Of a stretch of 10,196 nt of DNA, positions 1 to 5,892 are shown piece after piece; the first letter of the stretch is position 1; each line of letters starts with the position of its first letter. The DNA is taken from NCBI GenBank assembly GCA_026785795.1, contig JAJAZJ010000103.1, positions 1 to 10,196 on the forward strand, in the 5' to 3' direction. The notes under the pieces are model-generated. The model did no database searches, was not told where the DNA came from, and saw only the letters and a program-made list of their open reading frames with translations. The position numbers and the translations under genes were made by a program. This DNA comes from Pseudoxanthomonas sp. (lineage in GTDB: Bacteria > Pseudomonadota > Gammaproteobacteria > Xanthomonadales > Xanthomonadaceae).

Positions 1-858
1 ACCCTCGGCCGCTCTGGCATGCGCAGCCTGCGCCAGGTCTTCGACCTGCCGCGCGAGAGTGTGGCGCGCCGATTCCCGCCGCAAGTGCTGGCGCATCTGG
101 ATGCCCTGCGCTCGCAGGACGCCGCGCCCTTGCCGCTGTTCGCACCACCGGATCGCTTCGAGGCCCGCATCGAGTTCGAGTACGAGGTCGAGTCCAGCCA
201 GGCCCTGCTGTTCCCGCTGCGGCGACTGACTGCGGACCTGGCCACGTTCCTGGCCTGCCGTGACGGCGGGGTGCAGCGCTTTACCCTGCTGTTCGAGCAC
301 GAGCGGCATCCCGCCAGCACGCTGACCGTCGGTCTGCTCGCACCCGAACGCGACGCCGCGATGCTGTTCGAGCTGGCGCGCAGCCGGCTGGACCAGCTCA
401 GGTTGCCGGCCGGTACCCGCGGCATGCAGCTGCGCGCCGAAGAGCTGCCGCCCTTCGTGCCCGCGGCCCGCGACCTGTTCGATACCCGCCCGCAGCAGGC
501 GCTGCCGTGGACCCAGCTGCGCGAACGTTTGCGCGCGCGCCTGGGCGATACCGCCGTTGGCGACGTGGTGCTGCATGCCGACCACCGTCCGGAGCGCGCC
601 ACCCGCGCCACCGGCATCCCGCCCAAGCAGGTCCCTGTGCTTGCGCGCCGTCCGGCCTGGCTGCTGTACCAGCCGATCCCGCTGCATGGTGAAGTCGAAA
701 TCATTGGCCTGCCCGAACGCATCGAATCCGGCTGGTGGGACGGCAGTGACGTGCTGCGTGACTACGCCATCGTGCGCACGCGCGAGGGCCAGGAGGCGTG
801 GGCCTTCCGCTCGCCCAAGGTGCCGGGGCAGTGGTGGCTGCAGGGCTGGTTCGCGTGA
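1..858 (+). CDS. imuB: ImuB, inactive Y-family polymerase-like protein (3' part; 5' end outside window)
   Basis: The frame is open from the first base to TGA at 856-858, giving about 285 C-terminal residues, so the gene is cut by the window edge. In known systems ImuB is a catalytically dead Y-family (DinB/UmuC-like) protein. It links the replicative clamp, ImuA and the polymerase ImuC (DnaE2) during SOS-induced mutagenic lesion bypass. What is visible is the family's C-terminal part: the FAPPDRF segment (about 160-180), the [10 protein letters not shown] and VGLLAPERD stretches typical of ImuB, DHRPER (from 580), RPAWLLYQP (from 649), and the end motif [10 protein letters not shown] (715-744) followed by RDYAIVR and WWLQGWFA. 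The polymerase core, where the missing catalytic acids would be judged, lies outside. The next gene, dnaE2, starts at a GTG overlapping this stop (GTGA), so the two are probably translationally coupled. The assignment is confident; no promoter or LexA box is in view. Confidence 0.93.
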   Translation, partial: TLGRSGMRSLRQVFDLPRESVARRFPPQVLAHLDALRSQDAAPLPLFAPPDRFEARIEFEYEVESSQALLFPLRRLTADLATFLACRDGGVQRFTLLFEHERHPASTLTVGLLAPERDAAMLFELARSRLDQLRLPAGTRGMQLRAEELPPFVPAARDLFDTRPQQALPWTQLRERLRARLGDTAVGDVVLHADHRPERATRATGIPPKQVPVLARRPAWLLYQPIPLHGEVEIIGLPERIESGWWDGSDVLRDYAIVRTREGQEAWAFRSPKVPGQWWLQGWFA

Positions 859-3800
859 TCACGCCGGGCTACGCCGAACTGCACTGCCTGTCGGCCTTCA
901 GCTTCCAGCGCGGGGCATCGACCGCGGATGAACTGTTCCAGCGCGCGGCCGAACTTGGCTACAGCGCACTGGCGATCACCGACGAGTGCTCGCTGGCCGG
1001 GATCGTGCGCGCGCATGAAGCCGCCAAGACCCATGGCGTGCCCCTGATCGTCGGCGCGGAGTTCCAGGTGCACGGGGGGCCGAAGGTGGTGCTGCTGTGC
1101 GCCGACCAGCCTGCCTACGAGGCGCTGTGCCAGTTGATCACGGTGAGCCGGCGGCGGGCCAGGAAGGGCACGTATCTGACCCTGCCGGCAGATTTTTCCA
1201 GCGTCCCGGTTGGATTGCTGTGCCTGTGGCCCGCACCGTTGCCCGGGGAAGAACGCCATCTTGCCTGGCTGCAGGCGCGCTTTGGTGGGCGCCTGTGGCT
1301 GGCGATCGAACGACACCGGGAAGCCGGTGAGTCCGAACGCATCGCGTGGCTGGAAGATCTTGCCGGACAGCACGGCATCCCGATCGTGGCCGCTGGCGAT
1401 GTGCACATGCATGTACGCGCCCGGCGCCCGCTGCAGGACGTGCTCACCGCCGTACGCCATCACTGCACCGTCGCCGAGGCCGGCTGGCGGCTGTTCCAGA
1501 ACGCCGAACGGCACCTGCGTCCACGCCATGCACTGGCGCGGCTGTATCGCCCGCAGTGGATGGCCGAGTCGGTGCGCATTGCACAGCGCTGTACGTTCGC
1601 GCTTGACCAGCTGCGCTACACCTATCCGCACGAGCTGGTCCCGGCGGGCCACACGCCAACCACCTGGCTGCGGCAAGCGACGGAAGAAGGAGCAGCCTGG
1701 CGCTGGCCGCACGGCCTGCCGGCCAAGGTGCGCGCACAGATCGAGCACGAGCTGGCCCTGATCGCCGAGCTTGCCTACGAGTCCTACTTCCTCACCGTGC
1801 ACGATATCGTCCGCTTCGCCCGCAGCCGCGGCATCCTCTGCCAGGGGCGTGGCTCGGCGGCCAACTCGGCCGTGTGCTTTGCCCTGGGCATCACCGAAGT
1901 GGATCCATCGCGCATGAACATGCTGTTCGAGCGCTTCCTGTCGCGCGAGCGCAACGAACCGCCGGACATCGACATCGACTTCGAGCACGAACGTCGCGAG
2001 GAGGTGATCCAGTACGTGTTCGAACGCTACGGGCGCGAACGCGCCGCGCTCACCGCCGTAGCCACCCAGTACCGCGGGCGCAGTGCGATCCGTGACGTGG
2101 CCAAGGTGCTCGGCCTGCCGCCGGACCAGATCAGCACGCTGGCCAGCACCATGAACCACTGGGAAGGCGAGCCGGACGATACCCATCTGCGCGAGGCCGG
2201 CTTCGATCCACAGCAGCGCCTGCTGGCGCGCGTGCTAGGCCTGACCCGCGAACTGATGCAGCTGCCGCGGCACCTGTCGCAGCATCCAGGCGGATTCGTT
2301 ATTTCCGAATACCCGCTCTCCACCCTGGTGCCGGTCGAGAACGCCGCCATGGACGGACGCACCGTGATCCAGTGGGACAAGGACGATCTGGACAGCCTTG
2401 GGCTGATGAAGGTCGACGTGCTGGCGCTGGGCATGCTCACCGCCGTGCGCAAGACCCTGGACCTGCTGCGCTCCACCGGCCGGCATGACCTGAGCCTGGC
2501 CACCATCCCGGCCGAGGATCCGGCGACCTACGCCATGATCGGCAAGGCCGACACCGTGGGTACGTTCCAGATCGAGTCGCGGGCGCAGATGGCGATGCTG
2601 CCGCGCACCCAGCCCAGCAACTTCTACGAACTGGTGATCGAAGTCGCCATCGTGCGGCCGGGCCCGATCCAGGGCGACATGGTGCATCCCTACCTGCGGC
2701 GCAAGCGCGGCGAGGAGCCCATCGACTATCCGCCACAGCTCAAGCACATCTTCGAGCGCACCCTGGGCGTACCGCTGTTCCAGGAGCAGGTGATGCAGCT
2801 GGCCATCGATGCGGCGGGCTTCGCGCCCGGTGAGGCAGACCAGCTGCGGCGCTCCATGGCCGCGTGGAAACGACGCGGTGGGCTGGAGCCGCATCGCGAC
2901 CGACTGCTGGCCGGCATGCTGGCGCGGGGCTACAGCGAGCAATACGCCGAACACCTGTTCGAGCAGATCAAGGGCTTCGGCCATTACGGCTTTCCGGAAA
3001 GCCACGCCGCCAGTTTTGCCCTGGTTACCTATGCCAGCTGCTGGCTCAAGTGCCATGAGCCGGCCGCATTCACCGTGAGCCTGATCAACAGCCAGCCGAT
3101 GGGCTTCTACAGCGCCGATCAACTCCTGCAGGACGCCAGGCGCCACGGCATCGGCGTGCTGCCGGTCGACGTGCGCTACAGCGACTGGGACTGCACCCTG
3201 GAGTTCCCCCGCGGCAACCCGTCAGAACCGCCGGATATCCGGCTGGGGCTTCGCATGATCAGCGGGTTTCAGGCCGGGGTAGCGCAGACCGTGGTCCAGG
3301 CACGGCAAGGCCAGCGCTTTGCCGACGTCAGCGACCTGACCCGTCGCAGCGGACTGGATCGCCGGCACCAGGGCCTGTTGGCCGATGCCGGCGCACTGAA
3401 GGGCCTGGCTGGGCACCGCCATCGTGCCCGCTGGGCGCTGTCCGGCGTTGAGCGTTCGCTTCCCCTGTTCGACGCCATAGCGCAGACCCCGGAAGCACGG
3501 CTGCCGATCCCGATGCCAAGCGCAGGCGAAGACCTGCTGTCCGACTACGCCCTGCTCGGCACGACCCTGGGCAAGCACCCGCTGGCGATGCTGCGATCCC
3601 AGCTGCGGGCACGGCGCTGTCGGCGATCATCGGAGTTGGCCACTATCCCGCACGGGCGCAGCATCCGCTTCGCAGGGCTGGTGACCCTGCGCCAGCGCCC
3701 GGAAACGGCGGGCGGTGTCACCTTCCTCACCCTGGAAGACGAGGACGGACTGGTCAATGCCCTGGCCTGGGAGCATGTAGCCGAGCGCCAGCGACGCATC

Positions 3801-3938
3801 CTGCTGGGCTCACGTTTGCTGGCGATCAATGCACGCCTGGAGCGCGTCGATGGGGTGCAGCACCTGATCATCCAGCACATGCACGACTACAGCGCGCTGC
3901 TGGCAGGGCTGCAGCCGAAGAGCCGGGATTTTCATTGA
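855..3938 (+). CDS. dnaE2: Error-prone DNA polymerase DnaE2 / ImuC (C-family alpha subunit)
   Basis: This is a C-family polymerase alpha subunit that extends past lesions and drives damage-induced mutagenesis together with ImuA and ImuB; it has no proofreading subunit. With the GTG start at 855 it has 1027 residues, close to the usual DnaE2 length. Domains in order: an N-terminal PHP domain ([13 protein letters not shown] at about 5-17, [15 protein letters not shown] segment, GDVHMH); the palm with GRGSAANS (331-338), PDIDIDF (D371, D373) and LMKVDVLAL (D521) supplying the three expected catalytic aspartates; [23 protein letters not shown]; a helix-hairpin-helix stretch; an OB fold ([19 protein letters not shown]); and the family ending SRDFH. 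The spacing D373-D521 (148) is near that of E. coli DnaE (152). The PHP metal motif is degenerate at its start (H-C-L instead of H-x-H). Start: GTG 855 overlaps the imuB stop, with AGGG at 842-845. An in-frame GTG at 798 would add 19 unremarkable residues, but its AGGAGG lies only one base upstream, too close for initiation. Confidence 0.95.
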   Translation: MITPGYAELHCLSAFSFQRGASTADELFQRAAELGYSALAITDECSLAGIVRAHEAAKTHGVPLIVGAEFQVHGGPKVVLLCADQPAYEALCQLITVSRRRARKGTYLTLPADFSSVPVGLLCLWPAPLPGEERHLAWLQARFGGRLWLAIERHREAGESERIAWLEDLAGQHGIPIVAAGDVHMHVRARRPLQDVLTAVRHHCTVAEAGWRLFQNAERHLRPRHALARLYRPQWMAESVRIAQRCTFALDQLRYTYPHELVPAGHTPTTWLRQATEEGAAWRWPHGLPAKVRAQIEHELALIAELAYESYFLTVHDIVRFARSRGILCQGRGSAANSAVCFALGITEVDPSRMNMLFERFLSRERNEPPDIDIDFEHERREEVIQYVFERYGRERAALTAVATQYRGRSAIRDVAKVLGLPPDQISTLASTMNHWEGEPDDTHLREAGFDPQQRLLARVLGLTRELMQLPRHLSQHPGGFVISEYPLSTLVPVENAAMDGRTVIQWDKDDLDSLGLMKVDVLALGMLTAVRKTLDLLRSTGRHDLSLATIPAEDPATYAMIGKADTVGTFQIESRAQMAMLPRTQPSNFYELVIEVAIVRPGPIQGDMVHPYLRRKRGEEPIDYPPQLKHIFERTLGVPLFQEQVMQLAIDAAGFAPGEADQLRRSMAAWKRRGGLEPHRDRLLAGMLARGYSEQYAEHLFEQIKGFGHYGFPESHAASFALVTYASCWLKCHEPAAFTVSLINSQPMGFYSADQLLQDARRHGIGVLPVDVRYSDWDCTLEFPRGNPSEPPDIRLGLRMISGFQAGVAQTVVQARQGQRFADVSDLTRRSGLDRRHQGLLADAGALKGLAGHRHRARWALSGVERSLPLFDAIAQTPEARLPIPMPSAGEDLLSDYALLGTTLGKHPLAMLRSQLRARRCRRSSELATIPHGRSIRFAGLVTLRQRPETAGGVTFLTLEDEDGLVNALAWEHVAERQRRILLGSRLLAINARLERVDGVQHLIIQHMHDYSALLAGLQPKSRDFH

Positions 3939-4194
3939 GCCGCACGGGGCTGCAAATCACTCAAAGCACACGAATTGGTCGTGCGTGATTCGTGCCGTCG
4001 CGCGCACCGATATCCATCACCCGGCGCTGCCCCCCCGCTGCGCAGGGTCTGCAGCAACCGACCAATGTTCCGCGCAATCAACTCCATCGCCGCCCCCAGG
4101 AGGGCTACTGGCGGCGGCGCTGCTGGACCATGGTGAGGGCTGTCCTGAAGTCCCGCTGCCAGCGGCTTAGGGCGCGCACCCATCGTTCGGACAC
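3939..4194. other. Intergenic stretch without a convincing gene
   Basis: This lies between the convergent dnaE2 and tRNA-Met genes. The only open frame of note is an 83-codon one on the minus strand (3932-4183), which runs over the dnaE2 stop. It has no recognisable domain and a proline/alanine-rich start, so I do not call it. Visible structure: a small hairpin just after dnaE2 (separate entry), a run of seven C at 4030-4036, and an 8-base inverted repeat ATTGGTCG (3974-3981) / CGACCAAT (4059-4066) with arms 77 bases apart. None of these identifies a function. Confidence 0.5.
3969..3994 (+). terminator. Weak hairpin after dnaE2, possible factor-dependent end
   Basis: About 30 bases after the dnaE2 stop, CACGAAT (3969-3975) can pair with ATTCGTG (3988-3994). 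Alternatively CACGA (3969-3973) pairs with TCGTG (3979-3983) around the loop ATTGG. The two pairings exclude each other. No T-run follows, so this is not a classical intrinsic terminator. It may slow polymerase or protect the 3' end of the imuB-dnaE2 message, or may be chance in GC-rich DNA. Confidence 0.25.
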
Positions 4195-4221
4195 AAAAAA
4201 ACCCCGCAGGATCGTGGGGTT
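4195..4221 (-). terminator. Rho-independent terminator of tRNA-Met
   Basis: Read on the minus strand, AACCCC (complement of 4216-4221) pairs with GGGGTT (complement of 4200-4205) across a 10-base loop and is followed by a continuous run of T (complement of 4195-4201). It begins six bases after the CCA end of the tRNA gene, the expected place for the end of a monocistronic tRNA transcript. Its position also limits read-through from the tRNA towards dnaE2. Confidence 0.85.
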
Positions 4222-4226
4222 GGATG

Positions 4227-4303
4227 TGGTGGCTATGGGTGGACTCGAACCACCGACCCCGTCATTATGAGTGACGTGCTCTAACCGGCTGAGCTACATA
4301 GCC
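4227..4303 (-). tRNA. tRNA-Met (CAU), elongator type, CCA encoded
   Basis: On the minus strand the 77-base sequence folds as a complete cloverleaf. The acceptor is GGCTATG / CATAGCC followed by encoded ACCA. The D arm is GCTC/GAGC. The anticodon arm is CGTCA-CTCATAA-TGACG with anticodon CAT, then a 5-base variable loop GGGTC. The T arm is GGTGG-TTCGAGT-CCACC. The acceptor start GGCTA and the body closely resemble E. coli elongator tRNA-Met, not the initiator (which starts CGCGGGG) or the CAU tRNA-Ile that is modified to lysidine. It is transcribed alone, with its own promoter and terminator, divergently from rppH and convergently with dnaE2. Confidence 0.97.
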
Positions 4304-4319
4304 GAACAACGAACCGTGC

Positions 4320-4348
4320 ATTTTTCCCGTCCGCCCGCTGCATGTCAA
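4320..4348 (-). promoter_or_regulatory. Sigma70 promoter of tRNA-Met
   Basis: On the minus strand a perfect -35 TTGACA (complement of 4343-4348) is followed after exactly 17 bases by AAAAAT (complement of 4320-4325), a 4/6 match to the -10 consensus. The tRNA starts 16 bases further on, which predicts a 5' leader of roughly 9 bases. The segment right after the -10 begins GCACGG. A GC-rich discriminator of this kind is known in stable-RNA promoters under stringent control, so the same control is inferred here. Confidence 0.75.
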
Positions 4349-4364
4349 TGGCGCGCGCCTGCGG

Positions 4365-4393
4365 TTGTGGCTTCGGCACGGGCATGGCACAGT
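4365..4393 (+). promoter_or_regulatory. Candidate promoter of rppH (weak)
   Basis: TTGTGG (4365-4370) and CACAGT (4388-4393) stand 17 bases apart, 30 bases before the rppH start. Each matches the sigma70 consensus at only 3 of 6 positions. rppH must have its own promoter because the gene upstream is divergent, and this is the best-spaced pair I see, but the call is weak. Confidence 0.25.
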
Positions 4394-4423
4394 CCCAGTC
4401 AGTAGATTTCAGGAGTCCGCATC

Positions 4424-5017
4424 GTGATCGATCCGGACGGCTACCGACCGAACGTCGGCATAGTGTTGATGCACCCGGACGGAAGGGTGTTCTGGGCGCG
4501 CAGGGTGCGCCGGGACGGCTGGCAGTTTCCGCAGGGCGGCATGAACACCGATGAGACGCCGGTGGAAGCCATGTACCGCGAATTGCGCGAGGAAACCGGC
4601 CTGCTGCCCGAGCATGTCGAGGTCCTGGGCGCCACCCCAGGCTGGCTGCGCTACCGGCTGCCGCCGCGTGCCGTGCGCCATGCCGAACGCCACGTCTGCA
4701 TCGGCCAGAAGCAGGTCTGGTTCCTGCTGCGCCTGGTCGGGGACGAAGCCCACCTGCGCCTGGACCTGACCGAGACCCCGGAATTCGACCACTGGCGCTG
4801 GGTGGATTTCTGGTACCCGATGGAGCACGTGGTGACCTTCAAGCGGTGGGTGTATGCCCGGGCCCTGGGCCACCTGGCGCCGTTCGCCCGCGTGGTGGCC
4901 GGTGCCCAGGCGGTACCGCAGGTGCTGCTGGAGGCCTGGCTGACTCCGGCCCGGCAGGGCAGCCCCCCGGCCGGCGGCCGGCCCGCAGGTACTCGTGACG
5001 GAAAGGCCGGCGCCTGA
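4424..5017 (+). CDS. rppH: RppH, RNA 5'-pyrophosphohydrolase (Nudix family)
   Basis: RppH removes pyrophosphate from the 5' triphosphate end of mRNA, leaving a monophosphate that lets RNase E start degradation; it acts in the cytoplasm. The 197-residue product begins [15 protein letters not shown], as RppH proteins do. It contains a complete Nudix box, G38-x5-E44-x7-R52-E53-L54-x-E56-E57-x-G59-L60, with the metal-binding glutamates E53, E56 and E57. WQFPQGG just before the box, QKQVWFLL (95-102) and [12 protein letters not shown] (121-132) are further family signatures. The start is GTG at 4424, preceded by a strong AGGAG (4411-4415) eight bases upstream; no ATG fits better. E. coli RppH has 176 residues; the extra length here is a Gly/Pro/Ala-rich tail (about 176-197), probably disordered. 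The gene stands alone between the divergent tRNA-Met and the bfd promoter, which begins just after its stop. Confidence 0.95.
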   Translation: MIDPDGYRPNVGIVLMHPDGRVFWARRVRRDGWQFPQGGMNTDETPVEAMYRELREETGLLPEHVEVLGATPGWLRYRLPPRAVRHAERHVCIGQKQVWFLLRLVGDEAHLRLDLTETPEFDHWRWVDFWYPMEHVVTFKRWVYARALGHLAPFARVVAGAQAVPQVLLEAWLTPARQGSPPAGGRPAGTRDGKAGA

Positions 5018-5022
5018 AGTAA

Positions 5023-5051
5023 TTGACAATGATTCGCATTCAGGGTGAAAT
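5023..5051 (+). promoter_or_regulatory. Sigma70 promoter of bfd
   Basis: A perfect -35 TTGACA (5023-5028) is followed after 17 bases by TGAAAT (5046-5051), which matches the -10 consensus at 4 of 6 positions. Transcription would begin near 5058, about 30 bases before the bfd ATG. The spacer is filled by a Fur-box-like sequence (separate entry), so promoter and operator overlap, as in many iron-repressed genes. Confidence 0.65.
5025..5043. promoter_or_regulatory. Fur-box-like operator over the bfd promoter
   Basis: GACAATGATTCGCATTCAG matches the 19-base Fur consensus (GATAATGATAATCATTATC) at 12 positions, including the central AATGAT and CATT blocks. It covers the end of the -35 and most of the spacer, so a bound iron-Fur complex would block polymerase. 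The known use of Bfd to release iron from bacterioferritin during iron shortage fits repression by iron-loaded Fur. Binding itself is inferred. Confidence 0.65.
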
Positions 5052-5087
5052 GAGGCCTGCCCAGCCAGCCTCAGGAAGCCCGCCCAC

Positions 5088-5300
5088 ATGTACGTCTGCA
5101 TCTGCAATGGGGTTACCGATCACCAGATCCGCGAAGCCGTCGCCAACGGCTGCCGGAGCGTGGCCGAGCTGACCATGCGCACCGGTGCCGGCGCCAACTG
5201 CGGCACCTGCCTGGAAACGGCCGCGGCCATGCTGCAGCCGGCGCATCGCGACACCTTCCCCTTGCCGCTGCCCTTGCTGGGCATGTCGCGCGCCGCCTGA
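5088..5300 (+). CDS. bfd: Bacterioferritin-associated ferredoxin Bfd
   Basis: This is a small [2Fe-2S] protein that docks on bacterioferritin and passes electrons to its haem, so that stored Fe3+ is reduced and released when iron is scarce. The 70-residue product carries the four cluster cysteines in family spacing: C4 and C6 in YVCICNGVTD, and C38 and C41 in NCGTC. The helical segment between (REAVANGCRSVAELTMRTGAG) is also typical. E. coli Bfd has 64 residues. The start is ATG 5088 with AGGA at 5073-5076, an 11-base spacing that is slightly long. The gene lies 121 bases before bfr on the same strand, the usual bfd-bfr order. Its promoter is overlapped by a Fur-box-like site, so induction by iron starvation is likely. 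The last 15 residues, rich in Pro and Leu, are not part of the cluster fold. Confidence 0.95.
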   Translation: MYVCICNGVTDHQIREAVANGCRSVAELTMRTGAGANCGTCLETAAAMLQPAHRDTFPLPLPLLGMSRAA

Positions 5301-5311
5301 TGTCCGCACGC

Positions 5312-5333
5312 GTGGCGGTGCATCGCTCGCCAC
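5312..5333 (+). other. Hairpin between bfd and bfr
   Basis: GTGGCG (5312-5317) and CGCCAC (5328-5333) form a perfect 6-bp stem with a 10-base loop, starting 12 bases after the bfd stop. No T-run follows, so it is not a classical terminator. It could attenuate read-through or protect the bfd 3' end, letting bfd and bfr be expressed at different levels. Chance occurrence is possible at this GC content. Confidence 0.3.
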
Positions 5334-5339
5334 CGGTCT

Positions 5340-5361
5340 GCAATTGAGCACGATTCGCGTT
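5340..5361 (+). repeat. Imperfect copy of the bfd promoter/Fur element, upstream of bfr
   Basis: The 22 bases from 5340 match those from 5019, ahead of bfd, at 17 positions (pattern G.AATTGA..A.GATTCGC.TT). The copy keeps the GATTCGC core but has TTGAGC instead of TTGACA, and no plausible -10 lies 17 bases downstream. It therefore looks like a shared regulator site more than a second copy of the same promoter. It sits 60 bases before the bfr start. Confidence 0.4.
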
Positions 5362-5421
5362 TCGCCGCCGCGGCTACCGAGTCGCTAACCTGCACGCCAT
5401 CCCCACGCTTGGAGCAGCGTC

Positions 5422-5892
5422 ATGAAAGGCGATCCCAAGGTCATCGAGTTCCTCAACAGGGCGCTCTACAGCGAGTTGACCGCGATCAACCAGTACTTCC
5501 TGCACGCCAAGATGCTGAAGAACTGGGGCCTGCACGAGCTGGCCAAGCACGAGTATGAAGAATCCATCGACGAGATGAAGCATGCGGACAAGCTGTCCGA
5601 GCGCATCCTGTTCCTGGACGGGCTGCCGAATTTCCAGGTGCTGGGCAAGCTGCGTATTGGCGAGAATCCGCGCGAACTGCTCGAATGCGACCTGGCGCTG
5701 GAGTACGACGCCGTGCCTTTGCTGCGCGAAGCGATCGCCCACTGCGAGCAGGTGAACGACTACGTCAGCCGCCAGCTGTTGGCCGACATCCTGGATTCGG
5801 AAGAGGAACACATCGACTGGATCGAGACGCAGCTGTCGCTGATCGACCGGCTTGGCGAGCCGAACTACCTGTTGACCAAGCTCGAGGGCTGA
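5422..5892 (+). CDS. bfr: Bacterioferritin (haem-containing iron storage protein)
   Basis: Bacterioferritin subunits form a hollow 24-mer that oxidises Fe2+ and stores it as a ferric mineral, lowering both iron toxicity and Fenton chemistry. The 156-residue product starts [12 protein letters not shown] and keeps every key residue at the E. coli Bfr numbering: ferroxidase ligands E18, E51, H54, E94, E127 and H130, the nearby Y25, and haem ligand M52. The four-helix-bundle blocks [24 protein letters not shown] and EEEHIDW are all present, so it is the active haem-binding type. The start is ATG 5422 with GGAG at 5411-5414, seven bases upstream. It follows bfd by 121 bases and may be co-transcribed or have its own start; a degenerate copy of the bfd operator lies in the gap. 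Its last 28 bases overlap the end of the opposing kinase gene, and no terminator is seen there. Confidence 0.97.
   Translation: MKGDPKVIEFLNRALYSELTAINQYFLHAKMLKNWGLHELAKHEYEESIDEMKHADKLSERILFLDGLPNFQVLGKLRIGENPRELLECDLALEYDAVPLLREAIAHCEQVNDYVSRQLLADILDSEEEHIDWIETQLSLIDRLGEPNYLLTKLEG

Noticed and set aside
798..854. Longer N-terminus for dnaE2 starting at GTG 798
   Set aside because: It adds 19 unremarkable residues before the conserved PHP start, its AGGAGG is only one base upstream, and the GTGA overlap at 855 is the more usual arrangement.
762..3146. Two long minus-strand frames (474 and 303 codons) opposite dnaE2
   Set aside because: They lie wholly opposite imuB and dnaE2, whose motifs are unmistakable, and show the same shadow composition with no recognisable domain.
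3932..4183. 83-codon minus-strand frame between dnaE2 and tRNA-Met
   Set aside because: No domain recognised, no clear ribosome site, proline/alanine-rich start, and it runs over the dnaE2 stop. A decayed gene cannot be excluded, but the sequence does not support one.
4970..4985. CCGGCC/GGCCGG inverted repeat near the end of rppH
   Set aside because: It lies inside the coding sequence of the Gly/Pro/Ala-rich tail with no T-run, so it is most simply codon composition and not a terminator.
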